Part shown: positions 50,127 through 62,900 of the stretch, piece after piece
How the letters are laid out: each line of letters begins with the position of its first letter
How positions within the stretch are numbered: the first letter of the stretch is position 1
Assembly: GCF_030848805.1 (NCBI RefSeq)
Contig: NC_092361.1
Coordinates: 14,187,444 to 14,251,443, forward strand
Source of the DNA: Temnothorax longispinosus
Lineage: Eukaryota; Arthropoda; Insecta; Hymenoptera; Formicidae
Direction: 5' to 3'
Length of the DNA: 64,000 nucleotides
The notes under the pieces: model-generated
Database searches by the model: none
Told to the model about the DNA's origin: nothing
The model's input: the letters and a program-made list of their open reading frames with translations, nothing else
Program-made: the position numbers and the translations under genes

Positions 50127-53100
50127 AGTGCCCGTGAAGAGGCCTCGGCTAACAAAGCGAAGAAGGTCCGGCTGTATATCGCGGCCCGGCCACGGGACAT
50201 TATCATATTATGCTCGTTTGTAACTACAAATTGAGTTACCCCCGCGCAAACCCCGCGGCAGTCCGCCGCGCCGCGATCTGCGTGTGGACCACTCTCATTG
50301 TCAGATACGCATCTCGAGGAAGGTCGGCGAACGTCAATCCGCGAACGATACCTTCCTCATGCGATGGATCCTCAACATGCGTTGGAAACAGGTCGACGCG
50401 ACCGGCAGTCGCCGACGGGTGGTCGGCGGACTCCCCAAACCAGCCTCGCCGCTCGCCGCGAGTTGTTTTTTAAGAATTTGCGTGAAGTTTCGACACACGA
50501 TATCCTCTGACATAATTGGGATGGAAGTTCCATACGATTCCTACGAGGTGTATGTATAAGCCTTACGAATTTTTCGCGTAATCGATATGCGTAACGAATT
50601 TCAACTCGTTATTTTTACGGCTGAAGCTGTTAATGGGGCTTAATATAAGAATTTTTATGTAATTATGATGTCTCAGCGAAAGTCAACGTCATGCAACTTA
50701 ATGACATGCATACGTAAGTCCGTCATAGTCTACACTCAATCTGAGTCAGGTCGGAGTATCTGCGTCAGATCTCTCGCTGGCTAAATAATGTGGGCCAGAA
50801 GACAGACACGCGTTTAGCATTAGATGTAGATTATACGAATATGCGTCATGGTGCCTACACTTCCGAAGGTGTGTGCGTAGTGCCTGAATGAATTATACTT
50901 CCGCGTTCAAAGAAACCTCGCTTATACGCTACAACAAAATCGGAGTTATTCGCTATTTCAAAATTTATGTGTGCGAATTTAACGTGACGCGTTCAATAGC
51001 GCAACGTTGCATTAAGGGGTATTACGTAACACGTACAAAGGTCGGTCCGCTTGGTTCCTGTATGAGATTACGAAACCGTCGTAATAAACCCGCGAATAAA
51101 TAGTAATAAAAACCGGCGAACGCGAGAACGAGAGAGGCTTCACGAAGACGCTCGCGCGCGGCGCTAAATCCGGCTCGTTCCCGGCAGATGAGTAATCCTT
51201 GATTTGACGCGACAGCCGTGAAGAAACTGTTATACATTGTTCCTTGATCGTGGCTGGTAAGCGACGTGGGCGATTCTTAGGCCGTTGTATTCATACTCAT
51301 ACACTCTGGCGTCCTGATGCCTCGTTATGTTTATGAGTCGAAACGCTCTCACGAAATTCTCATACCGCCCATGCTTACCTTGAAGACCGTCGCGCTACTT
51401 TGTTCGTTTCGTCGAAAAAATTTTTATGCCCCGAAAAGCACGCCCGTAAATGTCTTTTTTTGGTTTATCGGCGTTTCAACGGTATCGAGGGGATAATTTA
51501 TCGTTGATACGACGGTTCTTTCCCTTCCTCGCCGAGAGATAAACTCTACCGAGTAAGGATAATCGTTAAGAATTGATATAACGCGACATTTTATTACCAA
51601 TATTTTTTAGCGTATGAATTGGATCTGCTAATAATTGCTTATTCGTCCGCGCAACTTTCACACATTTTTATTGTCCCGTATACATATATTTATCCGCCGG
51701 CCAGAAGGAGCTGTTCAAATCGCGGCGATTAAAAGGCGTCAGAATATCTGAAGCCGTCCTCAAAAACTCATTTTGTCGTCGGCCACGTCGTTGATCATTT
51801 CCGACAGTTCTCGCAGAACCAATAAATGATGCGTTATAATATCGTTTACAGTAGCATCAAGTTTACGGCTTCTTTCAAACCAGAAGCATTCGTAATTGTG
51901 AAATCTTAACTTGCATCGTATAACTGGCGATTCATAAGCATTGATCTGCGAGTTGGAGAAGAAACAGTCATTCAACGCGCCAACTGCAGTCGCGCGAGAC
52001 TACGGCCGGGATGGCAAATTGCTCGCAATACGTCCGCGACACTCCTCTGCTATTTCCGATATCATCCACGCGCGATGTTTCGCGTTGAATTAGCATAAAT
52101 CATCGTGGGAGGACAATAAAGAGAGTGCGTCCAACGCGCCACGAGCGAGGGAATCCGCGCGCCGTCGCGCTGGGCCGCGTTTATCGCGTCGCGCGCGCGA
52201 TGCGCGGCGTCGCAACTGCACGCGCTGCATTCGAGAAGACTGCATCTGTATGCGGTTGCGCAAGAGCGACGACGGTAGCTTCCTCCACGGTGGTGCACAC
52301 ACTCGTTTCCGCTGGCCATTTAGGGCCGGCGGGGGTTGACGGAGGTCGTGTTCCAATTACTCAACACACGAGGGCACCCACCTTCGTCTCCACCTCCACT
52401 GCCACCTCCATCCGAGCGCGACGTCGCCGCGCCGCGCCGTGCGCTGCCTTTGCGCATCGAGGATGCAACGGCCGGAGAGATGACAATCGGCCGGTGGGAG
52501 GATAAACGATCGTTTACCTACGTGCGCGTCGCCCCGTCGATTCGAGTTTGCTCATATTACGTTATATTTCGCCACCGCTTCTTCGTAGGTCCTCGACTCG
52601 ACGCGCACCGAGTCCGGCCGGCATCGCACAGACATAATTTGATATCGTATCCGCCTCGTTTCTCGCGCGCGTCCTATCGAGGCGTAGAAACTCATATCCG
52701 CGCTCGCTCGCTCGGGCGTACTTGTCAATTAGCGGGATTTAAATTGCCTGACGTGTCTGGATCCTTATGCAAGGCGTGTTTCGCACGGCCCGAGAGAGTG
52801 ACTAGTGTAATTAAACAATTTATAAAATTTATTATTCCACGTAAATCGCATTACATATGGGCGAACAGTTTAATTAAGTGCTGTCAATTGCTCGCATCTT
52901 ATGTAACAGGACAAAAATTGAATTTTTGTAAATAATAGTTACGCAACCGTAGAGAGATATTATATTACCCTACTTTTATTATAACGCCGCGCAATTTTAC
53001 TGAGTTTAATCAAACTCAGTTGTCCGTCACAAACGGAATTCATGAAACGTTTTCTATGAATCCTGATATCCCGTTTCGGGAGGCACGTCAAGAAATAATT

Positions 53101-54538
53101 AAAAGCATCACACCTACGTGCGATCTGTCTCGGGAGATTTATATAAATCGTGCGCGCGTCCCGAAGCGTGATTCACATGCGCGCCCTTTCGCTCGTCACC
53201 TATCAATTAAGAGATCGAGCGCGTTCGCGTTCACGTCCGCTCGGCGCGGCGCGGCGAGCGAAAGTACCGCGCGCAGGAAGTATTACTTACACGCTCGACG
53301 AGGCGGGCAGCAGCCGCTTTGGGGATAGTGGAAACTTACGAGCTGGTTCTCGCCTTATCGCCTACGCCCGCGTACGGACCTGATACGATCGACCGGCCGG
53401 GCCGTCGCCGATATCGATCGTGTGACACGCGCGCGGCGTTCTGCATCGTATTAAATGGTGCTCGCTCGCTTAATTTACTACTTGCTTACGCGGCTTCAAC
53501 TCGCAGATATATGGGCTACCAAGCCGGACATCGGATAATTATCACGACACGTCCACGCGTTTCCTTCACAAGGTACGCACCCACGCGCTCGAACTTTGTT
53601 TTGATTTCGCCGCAACTGGCTTATATATTACGAGACCCAACGGAGAGCATGGTGCGCCGATATCGCAGCTCGAAGAGTTAGTCACCCGTGCAAGCGTGTG
53701 AGCGTGAGAGAATCAGCATGGACTGCGGCGTTACCGGTCGCCGCCGATTCTTGCGAGTTCACGCATATGAATCACCCAGCGGCGCCTCGCGCTCGATCGG
53801 ACTTCCGGCGTCGATTCCCGCGGCTGTGTGAGAAATCATGCGAGAAAGTGCCGAAGAAGGTACGAGACAGTAAAAGTATAGGAGAAAGATAAATCCTCCG
53901 GTGGTATTGATTATAGAAAATGGTCAAAATAATACGCGGTACGTCAATGAAGCCACTAATAAAATGATTATATTGTGTGTATTGTAAATACGTTGCGGAA
54001 GTCAGCGAGATTTCATGGGATGAAATGAATCTTCTCAGGCCAGGTAGTGAAACGCATCTTATTGATAATCAAACTGACATATCATGCAGCGCGTATCAAT
54101 CTTCCTTAGATTACAGTAGGTATATAATAATGGCTCATACTACTGATGCTACTTTATTGTAGCTCTCATGACGAATAGACTCGGTAAATTCAAAACAATC
54201 CGAACCCAGATGCAACTTGTTTGTTGCTATCATTCATGGAGGAAAAGTTCGACAGCACGATGCACTTGGTGGTACAAACACATATATGTATGTATTGTAC
54301 ATCTGTTATACGCGCACACACATAAACATATGTTTCGTGCCGCAATATATATTATATATAAAAAATAAAATGTATAATATGTATTTAGGCGCGTGTATGC
54401 AGATATATAATATGCGCATATAGACATAGTACCTTCTCGCCAGAAGCAGTTACACTGATTGCTGTGTTTTCAAACTCGAAAGAACTCCTCCCGGTCCCGT
54501 CCGTGGGAACTCACCGAGCCCGCAGACACGGTACGGAC
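50127..54538. other. Gene-free stretch
   Basis: No supported gene. The longest frame (52336-52935, 199 codons) overlaps a 126-codon plus frame and has no domain. A 9 bp-arm hairpin is at 52999-53020. CpG-rich DNA spans about 52100-52720 and 53140-53900. Confidence 0.5.
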
Positions 54539-54565
54539 TACGTACGTACGTACGTACGTACGTAC
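54539..54565. repeat. ACGT tetranucleotide repeat
   Basis: More than six units of the self-complementary tetramer ACGT. Either strand can fold into a hairpin along the whole run. Confidence 0.9.
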
Positions 54566-55331
54566 AAGTAGACGAGTGTGGTCAACCATGGAAGGAAGAG
54601 CAGGACGAGAACAAGAGGGAGAGGAAGCGGAGGCAAGGGAGGCAGCCGAAGGAAAGGGAGCGAGACCGGCGAAGAGTGAGAAAGGGAGTCACTCCGGGCA
54701 GCTCATCACTCGCGAATTAACCCGCCGCTTCCAGTACCACTTCTTCCACTTGCAGCATCAAGCGCGGCCCGATTCGATCTCTGATGAGAGTTTACGAGCA
54801 CCTAAGCGCAGCTCTAAACGGTAACGAATGGACGGGGATCACAGGCATCGAGGCAGACTCGTCCGACAATTCCGGAAAATCAGAATAGTCGGCGGCCGGT
54901 AACCGACGATTCATAGCTATCGTCTCTCATCTCGACTTTCTTGCGTCTGCGGAGTATCGCTCCCGACACTCGGCGTGTCGGGAGAGATCTAAAAACGCGC
55001 GACTCGTCGCGCAACTGTAATGAACGGAAGAAAATAAAATCTCGCGCGGACTCTTCATGTTTTCCAAGGAGAGAGGCGCCTCTCGCCGCCGACGCGACGT
55101 GAAATAAATACTTACACGCGTGTTACGCTCGATGAAAACGCGGAGGCGGACAAGTCGACCGGAAATCTAACCGATACGACGCTGCACAGACACGAAAGGA
55201 GCTCACGATACCAGATCGAAGATAAGGGCAAAAGCAACGTTGACGTATTTATGCATGAGTACGCTGATCATCAAGCTCGTACGTGTGCACCTTTCCGTAG
55301 ATCGGCGTAGATATACGCGTATCCGCGCACA
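54566..55331. other. Gene-free stretch with GC hairpin
   Basis: No supported gene. A hairpin with 10 bp GC-rich arms CTCCCGACAC and a 5 nt loop lies at 54960-54984. A purine-rich part is at 54580-54690. Confidence 0.5.
54960..54984. repeat. GC-rich hairpin
   Basis: CTCCCGACAC pairs perfectly with GTGTCGGGAG around a 5 nt loop. It resembles a bacterial terminator stem but lacks a T run and the context is eukaryotic. Confidence 0.6.
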
Positions 55332-55550
55332 TATATAAGCGCCATACCTACCGTGATGGCGTTACCCTTTTGAACGATCTTCAGCTTTTTATCTGGAGAT
55401 CCCATTGTCTTGCATCTTCGCCAAAAACACGTCGCATATACGCGTCGGCATAATTTTTCAATTTGCTAGACCCGCCCCGAGATTTCTATCTGCTCTCTAA
55501 GTCCTCGCCGGGGTTGTTCCCTCGAGATGGCGGGTGCCCGCGAGGTAAGG
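55332..55550 (+). promoter_or_regulatory. Possible TATA promoter and first exon
   Basis: TATATAAG at 55332-55339 is a good TATA box. About 190 bp downstream an ATG at 55527 opens six codons (MAGARE) that end in GAG followed by GTAAGG at 55545-55550, a strong splice donor. The ATG context CGAGATGG is favourable. No initiator is seen near 55362 and no second exon can be assigned. This is a candidate only. Confidence 0.15.
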
Positions 55551-56569
55551 GACGCGGTAGGAGCGCGATACGGAGGAGAGAGAAGGACGCGCGGAGAAAA
55601 GATCGAGGAAAAAGGATGGGTGTGTGGGGAGGGTGGTCAGTTCCTTCGTACGTGACCTTTCGCACGAGAGGACAGGAGCCCCTCGCGCGAGGCACCTCGC
55701 AACCGCTTGCGCCATAACTTTCCGTGCACGGACCTGTATTGGCTCCCCCCGATGCCCACGGAATCTTAAAATTCCTCGGCGATGATCCTTTCCGTGGAGT
55801 TCCGAGGCGCACGGCCGCGGTCGTCCCGACTTATTCGGATGATCGACGACGTTAACTAATATCGATGTGTCCCCATATCCATAAAGCAAAGCCAATGGAT
55901 GACAACCGTATAAACCGCGCGATTCGTTAATAATAATTATCATTAATGCGCCTATAAAGCAGCAAAAAAAGGCGGACATTAATAAGGGCCGTTCAAACGC
56001 ACGCGACTCTTAGCACGAGAGAGGTTACAAGTTCTCTACCGTGGATGATCGCCTCGAACCGTGCTTGAACTACATCGGTTTTCTCGTGACCCCCACGGGC
56101 CCGAAAGAGGTTTCCCCGCGTGTGTAACAAATACTCTTATCCGTTATGCCATTTTATATGACGGCGTCGCGTCGTGTCGCACCGACCGCGAACAAAATAT
56201 CCACGCGAATTGTCACCGAACCAGTAGATGCGAGACGCGATTTTGTCCCCCTCACGACGCGGAATCTTACACCACGATGCGGAAAGATTACGATTTTCGT
56301 CGCTCTCTCGCCCTTCAAGAGTTTCTCTCTTCCTCGCTTACTCGCGTTCTCCTTCTCTTTTTCTCCCTTTCATTTTTTTCACGTGTATCCTTCGGGCGAG
56401 GTCCTCCACCCATCCTGAGAACCGGCGCGGGCGGAAGATCGCGGTGCTCAAAATCGACGATGTATCACAGGAGATTCTCAGAACGTGACGAATGATCTCC
56501 TTCACGAATTCGTTGATACGTGCAAGATCTACGATAGATCGAAATTCGAACAGACCCCTTTCTCGACGA

Positions 56570-56825
56570 AGGGTTTTACTTATTTTTCAGAATGGCGTTA
56601 ATTCGCGAGCGAGGACTCCCGACGTTGAGAACCATCTTGGTGTGTCTGCGACCTGTGACCCTTCGCCCACACGAGGACGCCATGCACCGCAACGCGATGC
56701 AACGCGATGCAACGCAGGCCAGGGGCTAGTGGGAGGGCGGCTGATGCTCGTAGGGCCCGGCAACGGAGCCCGCGGGGACCCGGGGGTGCCCTCGGTCACC
56801 GAGCCCGAGCAGGCAAGCCGATCGC
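56570..56825 (+). other. Possible exon with strong acceptor
   Basis: A pyrimidine tract ending TTTTTCAG at 56590 is a strong splice-acceptor signal. A frame open across it (56492-56977) continues with Asp-Val-Glu and then Gly/Pro-rich residues. A CAG followed by GCAAGC near 56811-56816 could be a rare GC donor. A 10 bp repeat AACGCGATGC (2.5 copies, 56691-56715) lies inside. The minus strand is open too (56587-56799), so coding is doubtful. Confidence 0.15.
56691..56715. repeat. 10 bp tandem repeat
   Basis: Two and a half perfect copies of AACGCGATGC. Confidence 0.85.
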
Positions 56826-56977
56826 GCGCACATCGCCTCGCGCAACCTGCAAACTCGTACCAACGGCAAAAATGTTCTCCCTCGCGCGAGACACTCCCGC
56901 GTACGTATCTTAGCCGGCAGGCTTTTACCCTAAAGCTCGCCTTATCCGCTACGCCTATCCGCTATGAGAGAATTTAA

Positions 56978-58955
56978 CTGTGATCTGAACATGGATGTAA
57001 GTTTAAAGCGTACAGTTATTACTTGTTTAAGATGTGTTCCTCGAATTTTATCGATAGGCAATTCCATTGAAAATACTACATGCGTGCCTAACATGATTGT
57101 AATTCAATGTTACTGGTAATTTTGTTACAGAATATATTAGACTTTCGAAATCATTCAAGTTAAACTTCAATTTAAAAATGTGCAAAGTGTAAGTAACAAG
57201 CAAGTGCGTTTGTGAAGATGTTGTGACGTGTGAAAATCTATTGCGTAAAAATTTCACGTTTGAGCTAGAACAAATCCAAATAAATGTGTTTCACATGCGA
57301 TCGTTCAGGTTTATCACACTGGTTTATCCCAAGTTATATTTACATACGCTTTAGATAAATACGTAGCGATAAATAGTGATCATGCGAAAAAATGTGATTT
57401 TAAACCGTCAGTATAACGTAACAGCAATTTACGATAACCATCAACTCGATAAGGTAATCGATGCTCGATTAAGAGGCAAATAGGTTCACCGATAGTCCGT
57501 TATCGGGAACCAGTTTTGCTCACGTTCTTGCGGAACGCGAAGGAGTTTAATGCTGAACCGTTCCGTCGTAGGTCGACTGAACTCGCTCAACGGAACGAGC
57601 GTGACAACTTTGTTATAAAGATGGCCAACTATAAGCGACTATGTAATTGGAAATACAGGTTGTAAACTCGGCACCATTAAGCATTTACCATTAGCCATAA
57701 TTTATTTTATTACAGATTTGTCGTTCAAATTTTTAATAATAACAGTGGATTGAAAGCTGGAAGGAATTATCGCAAATTTCTTGTTGCGTTACGCGAAATG
57801 TTTTTACTTCACAAATAACTTGAAAATGTATTATATTAATTTTAAAGAGCATTTTAATGGTTTCTTTTAATTAGAAGAGACCTATTCTAAGAAAGCTTCG
57901 TTAGATAGAATATGATTCTCTCGAGAATAAGTTTTGTATTATCGAGTTGTAGCGCTGTAGGCGTGAGTCGGTTTCTCGCCTGGTCTTCGGGGATACGAAA
58001 CCTATTGTTGGACCCGCACGACCAAGAGCAGCCTGGCCACGACTCGCACTTTCTATTCGGTGGTCGATTGTCGCTCGTGCCGCGTTTTCCCCGGAGCAAG
58101 CGGAGCAGAAGCGAGATATCGCGCGGCGCTTATTAGAGCCTACTTTGGGATCGCGAGGTTGATGGCGTGTTCATCGCGAGATCGGCCACGAAGCCAAACC
58201 GAATTGCAGAGGGTTATTCCTCCTCGTCGGGCAACACTGATATTATAGGCCCCGCGAAATATGCCGAGTCGCCACGGTTCGTGCCACGATGAATGATACG
58301 CCGCGGCGCGGCGCGGCGGCGTGCTCCGGTGGTGATGATACCGCCAGCCGGAAACGGCCTCTCGGTACTTGTCCCGCGGCACAAACAATCGATCGTACCC
58401 GGGCTATATAGCTGCTACGATTTACGTAACGAATCGACGCGGAAGTCAGCCGGCGCGGCGGCGTCGCGAGAGAGGTTATCGTTGTTATGCCCGCGCTTCC
58501 CGCTGAAAGCGGCCCAGCGAAATTGTATTATCCAACGAGTTATCTTATTGAGCCATCGGGTTTGTGCAAATGACGCGCCGCGACACAACAAAGTCACGTC
58601 CTCGTGACAGGTGAAAGCTCAGGTAGAGATGCATATCTCATTGTCTTCTAATATTCCATCGCGGAACCGAGATAACTGTGATATGGGAAACCATAATTAG
58701 CCTTCTGCTGTTACAATCTTAAACAATCGTTATTGTTACTTCTTTGAATGAAATAAAATATTACTACAAGTACTAGATATCAAGCGGTTATCCGAGCGTC
58801 TTATTAAATCTGTGCATAATTAATTTACGTTAGCTTGTCATCGAGACGTGGCACGATCTTCACGCAATAAATCCTACATCCTGGCTCGGATCGCCGGCTT
58901 TCAGTTATACTTATGCATCGGCCGTCTATCTATAGCGCCGTCGTAGGGTTACAGG
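56978..58955. other. Gene-free stretch
   Basis: AT-rich to about 57900 and CpG-rich after. Frames at 57887-58607 overlap on both strands. Nothing is supported as a gene. Confidence 0.55.
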
Positions 58956-59531
58956 GTGCCGAGTTATGGAATAAGGAGGCTCAGTGAGGGGGAGTGCGAG
59001 AGAACTGGCATGAGTTACGGCCGACCCCATAAATCGTGCCCGGGTCACCTGGTAATTGGCGGGCTCCAATTCTCGCACCCAATCAGCACTGTGAACCCGA
59101 TGACGTCACGTATTATCGGCGATTTACACGAGGAAATTAGAATCCGCACGTGTGCCTCGATATTTCGCAATGTGTCAGCTAAAGTTCGCTTTGAGAATCT
59201 GACTTTAAATAAACACGTCGATATATCTTTTCTTCACGATAATATTTCCCGTGATACAAAATTAATCACCGAGTCTCTAAAGCAATTTTTTTCCTGGAAC
59301 GCAGATTTGATTATAAAGCAAACAGAGAAGAATAATCTGATATGGATTATTCAATGTTGCTGGATTCAATTTCGTAATGTCATAAATAACCCAGAAGATC
59401 GAATGGAAAGTTTCTTCATCATCTTAATGTCAAGGCTTTTAAAGTGTCAAGTTTTCGTATGTGGCGCATGTCGCTGCCACACTCCGTCTTGTTTCGCAGA
59501 AATCGATGACCACAGTCTCGCGTGGCGTTAA
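58956..59531 (+). other. 191-codon open frame, unrecognised
   Basis: This frame stays open through about 300 bp of AT-rich DNA and is much less arginine-rich than the other long frames in the window. It has possible starts at 58956, 58998 and 59100. The middle is rich in Ile, Asn, Lys and Phe with no motif I recognise, and the C-terminal part has three cysteines close together (CGACRC). CCAAT and CRE motifs overlap its 5' part, which argues against the first start. A few such frames are expected by chance in 64 kb, so coding is unlikely but not excluded. Confidence 0.15.
59055..59152. promoter_or_regulatory. CCAAT, CRE and E-box cluster
   Basis: Within 98 bp lie ATTGG (59055-59059, an inverted CCAAT), CCAAT (59066-59070), CCAATCA (59079-59085), the perfect cAMP-response palindrome TGACGTCA (59101-59108) and CACGTG (59147-59152). 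NF-Y binds CCAAT, CREB/ATF bind TGACGTCA and bHLH factors bind CACGTG. Such close spacing is typical of a proximal promoter. No TATA box or initiator is evident and the direction of transcription is unknown. Confidence 0.35.
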
Positions 59532-62500
59532 TCTTTCCACCGCTTTTAGCAGGCCGTTGTAATTGTCGCACGTGCAGTCCGCTCCGTGATGAATAAATGA
59601 CGGGGAGAACGAGAGAATTGTGACGAAGGGGGACACGCGAGGAAGCGCGCGCGGGAGCGAAAAGGATAGCGAATCTACAAGTCTCGCTTAAACCCTGTTA
59701 ATAATCCGACCAGCTGTTTCAAGATTAATTGCCTACAATTTATTTGCCGCACTGTTAGGTGTCGTTTGCACAAAACGGCCGTCAGTTAGAACGATTATCT
59801 GCGGGAGGCTTCCGTTACGACCATTCTACGCGAACGAGAACAATTACGTGCCCGATAAGATGGATATGTAACGCTTTATCGAGTTTCTCGGCAGGAGCGG
59901 ACTTTCGACCCGCGAGTTTCGTGATTTCGCTAGCAATAATTCGAAAGAAAGTCGATTTGTACGAGACGGTCCTTTAGGCGCATTACCACTTATTGTCCGC
60001 ATTTATATCTTGACAAAAAAATTATTTCAGCGATGAAGAGCTGCTGATTATTCGGAGAGACGCGTTTATTCGCACGGAGCTGTAAATTGAACAGTTTTTT
60101 TAGAAGGCAGCTAGAAACTGCTGTAATGATAAATAACAGGTAAAGCGCGTCTTCGTACTTAATCGACCGTCCACTAACATATTTCCATTTTCGAGGTCCG
60201 CTCACTAGAGGAACTTTTTAAAGAGAGTCTTCTCGATTTCGATTCTTCGACTTCTTACTCGACTTGTCCGCCGTGCCCGCCTTTTTTCTCACAACCTGCC
60301 GACCCGATCTCTCGACACTCCTCGGAGAAATTGCACATGACAGTGATCATTAGAAAAGCTAGTGAGGTTTCATTAAGTGGCAAAAGAGTATCATCGATAT
60401 CGCAGGAGCACGACGCCGAAATGACTGGTTTCGGTAATCGCGGCGCGATGGCCCACGTTTAGAAAGTTGAAGAACCATCGTAGTTAGAGGCAAGCGAGCC
60501 CGCGGCGGACGAGAGCGCGAATGATTCGCAGAAAGGAAACGGCAAGTGATGGGCGGTAAATTATGATCCAGTTCGAAGGATTTCAGTCGAAAGATTTTTC
60601 GATAAGATAGGAGAGAGAAAGAGACATCATATAAAAACACTCTTTTATCGTGATGAATGTTCCTCGTTCTTTACGAAATAAACGATGACCGTTACAATTT
60701 TATCGAGCATAAGCCAGCTATTTTTACGGCTACGGAGATCGAAACAATTAAATGGTAAAAAAAAGTTGCCGCTTCTAAATAATAGTTTATCTGTACTAAG
60801 CCGGGATCGTCCCCCAATCTCGAGATACGTAAGTATACCGCGAGGTAATTTACAATTTCAATTTGCAGTTTGTACGCTTCTAATTTAAACTGCGGGTTTC
60901 GGCAATCTCCGCGTTTCTCATGACGACAATTCAACAAGCTCGAGCTTCTCTCGATGATGCCCACGACACGGCAGGCACATCCGCAAACCTGGCAACTCTA
61001 GTGACCGCAAATCCGGCCTATTATTCCCCGGCAACATTTTCGTCCTCTTTCTTCTCCTATCCTAGGCATGTCCACCGACATCCTCGTCATCGTCGTTAAC
61101 GACATCGTCGTTCTTCTGCTTGAACCGGTAAAGAGTAAAACTCCGCAGCGCGTAATGGAATCCGCGGATTGTCGGAAGGCGACGTATTATGCATCGTCTT
61201 GTTGCTCGTCTGCAACACTCGAATTCTAGTTACCGGCGCGGCGAAAGCGAGATCGTTTGCAGCACGTGCGCGTAAAAAAAGAAGGCATACGATCTGTCGT
61301 TTGAGGAGCAGGACATGAGAGATGCGGTAAACGATTGCCGCAAGCCCGAATCTCGTTAGCGACGTGACGGCGCAGCGGCCGGTTCGGAGGCTGACGAAGG
61401 CGCTCTCAGTCTCAGGATTCGCAATCCGCGCCGCGAGCGAGGCGGCTAAACATCCGTTATTTATTGGCTCGACGCGGCGTGGCGCACGTAAATGCAACAA
61501 TCTTTTAGCGCGAGATACTCGCTAGGAATGCATATTTCGAGCCGGTGGCTCGCCCACGCCGACGTTGGTCGGTAGGTCCGATTGTTCTCAGGATATACCC
61601 CGGGCTGCTTTACTCAGCTGGTTAGTTCGCTGCCCAACCTTCAGCCTGGATACCCGGCATAGTTCGCCTACAGGTCCTCTGTGCACCGGCGTGCGCGCTC
61701 TCCTCTCTTCCTTTCGGAGCGAGATAAAACGCCGCCTTCTCTCTTTCTCTTTCTTCACGCGTGTCCCACTCCCCCTTTCTTTGTCCCTCATTTTTCTCTC
61801 GGCCCGTCTTCTATCCCGTCTCATCTCATCTCGCCTCGTCTCGTCCCTCGTCTCATTGCGAGTCTCTCTGTCGAGTCTTTCCTCGCGCGATTCGCGTGTG
61901 ACGCATCGCAGCCACCCTGAGAAACGCGCCCACGCAAGGCTCGGGCTCGCTTGCGATTCATCGCCTGCAGGCTACACCTGCCGTGTTTCTACCTGTACCG
62001 GGTGATCCCAAAATCCAGGTTCCGTTGACGCCCGAGCCTTTATGTACTTTGCATCTCACGATTACTTCCTACCTGATGCCAAAGAAAATTGTACCAGGAT
62101 CTCAAAAAAAAAAAATCGAAAAATTTAAAGGATATGTTTCGAGAGATTTATCGCCTTTAGCTTCTAAATGTAGATGTGTGAATAACATCGTTGAAATTTA
62201 TACTTTATTATGTGAAAAATGTATAACAAAATTATCGCTTTATTTTAGTAGAAAATTAATTAGAACGATTATTTTTACGCGATTACGGATTCATCGGTGG
62301 GATCGATCGAGGAAATCGCGAATCAACAATCTATGGGACGTTTCACCAATGCTCGTATACCTTCCGCAAAAGCGATACCGGATGTAAAGGGAAGCAGACA
62401 GGAGGGAGAGATCCGCAATACACGTAATTACAGGTTGCGCGTGCGTGCACGCAGAGAGCGCAGTCCCTTCGTGCCGGTCGAAGGAGAACGTCCTGCTCGC

Positions 62501-62624
62501 GACGGCCAGAAAGGGGCAGGGCGCCGTATACTGATTTATTGAAACACGTCCCGGCTGTAGTCGCTAATCGCGTTTTAATTATTAGACGCGTCCCGACCAC
62601 ACCGTATGAAAAAAAAATTCGGGA

Positions 62625-62627
<3 letters not shown>
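59532..62627. other. Gene-free stretch
   Basis: No supported gene. A pyrimidine-rich CpG stretch at 61690-61880 yields serine- and leucine-rich frames. The 134-codon minus frame (61096-61500) and 134-codon plus frame (61983-62387) have no domain. About 62090-62280 is AT-rich. Confidence 0.5.

Positions 62628-62669
<42 letters not shown>
62628..62669. repeat. TA microsatellite
   Basis: About 21 uninterrupted TA units. It makes the Ile-Tyr run in the minus frame 62343-62933, which is therefore not a credible gene. Confidence 0.95.
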
Positions 62670-62672
<3 letters not shown>

Positions 62673-62874
62673 GTCGTAAGTTTTACGTTGCCCCCCCCTC
62701 CCCCAAGACTTGGAGATACTCCGTAGATAATCCTTCCTCGTTGCGGGACTTAACAGGAAATTCTTAAGAATCTTGAGAATCACAGCTTCACAGCTGCGAT
62801 GGTAATCGCTAGATGAGATCTTGTCTACATCAATTTCACTGTCATATCGTAACTTTGATACTTTCGCTTGAAAC

Positions 62875-62900
62875 GAGAGAGAGAGAGAGAGAGAGAGAGA
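62875..62900. repeat. GA microsatellite
   Basis: About 13 GA units between AT-rich flanks. Confidence 0.9.

Noticed and set aside
51012..51026. TTAAGGGGTATTACG resembling the end of TTAA family A
   Set aside because: No matching inverted end within about 1 kb on either side.
52336..52935. 199-codon plus-strand frame
   Set aside because: Lies in CpG-rich DNA with an overlapping plus frame and two minus frames; no recognisable domain.
54960..54984. GC hairpin resembling a bacterial terminator
   Set aside because: No T tract follows and the context is eukaryotic.
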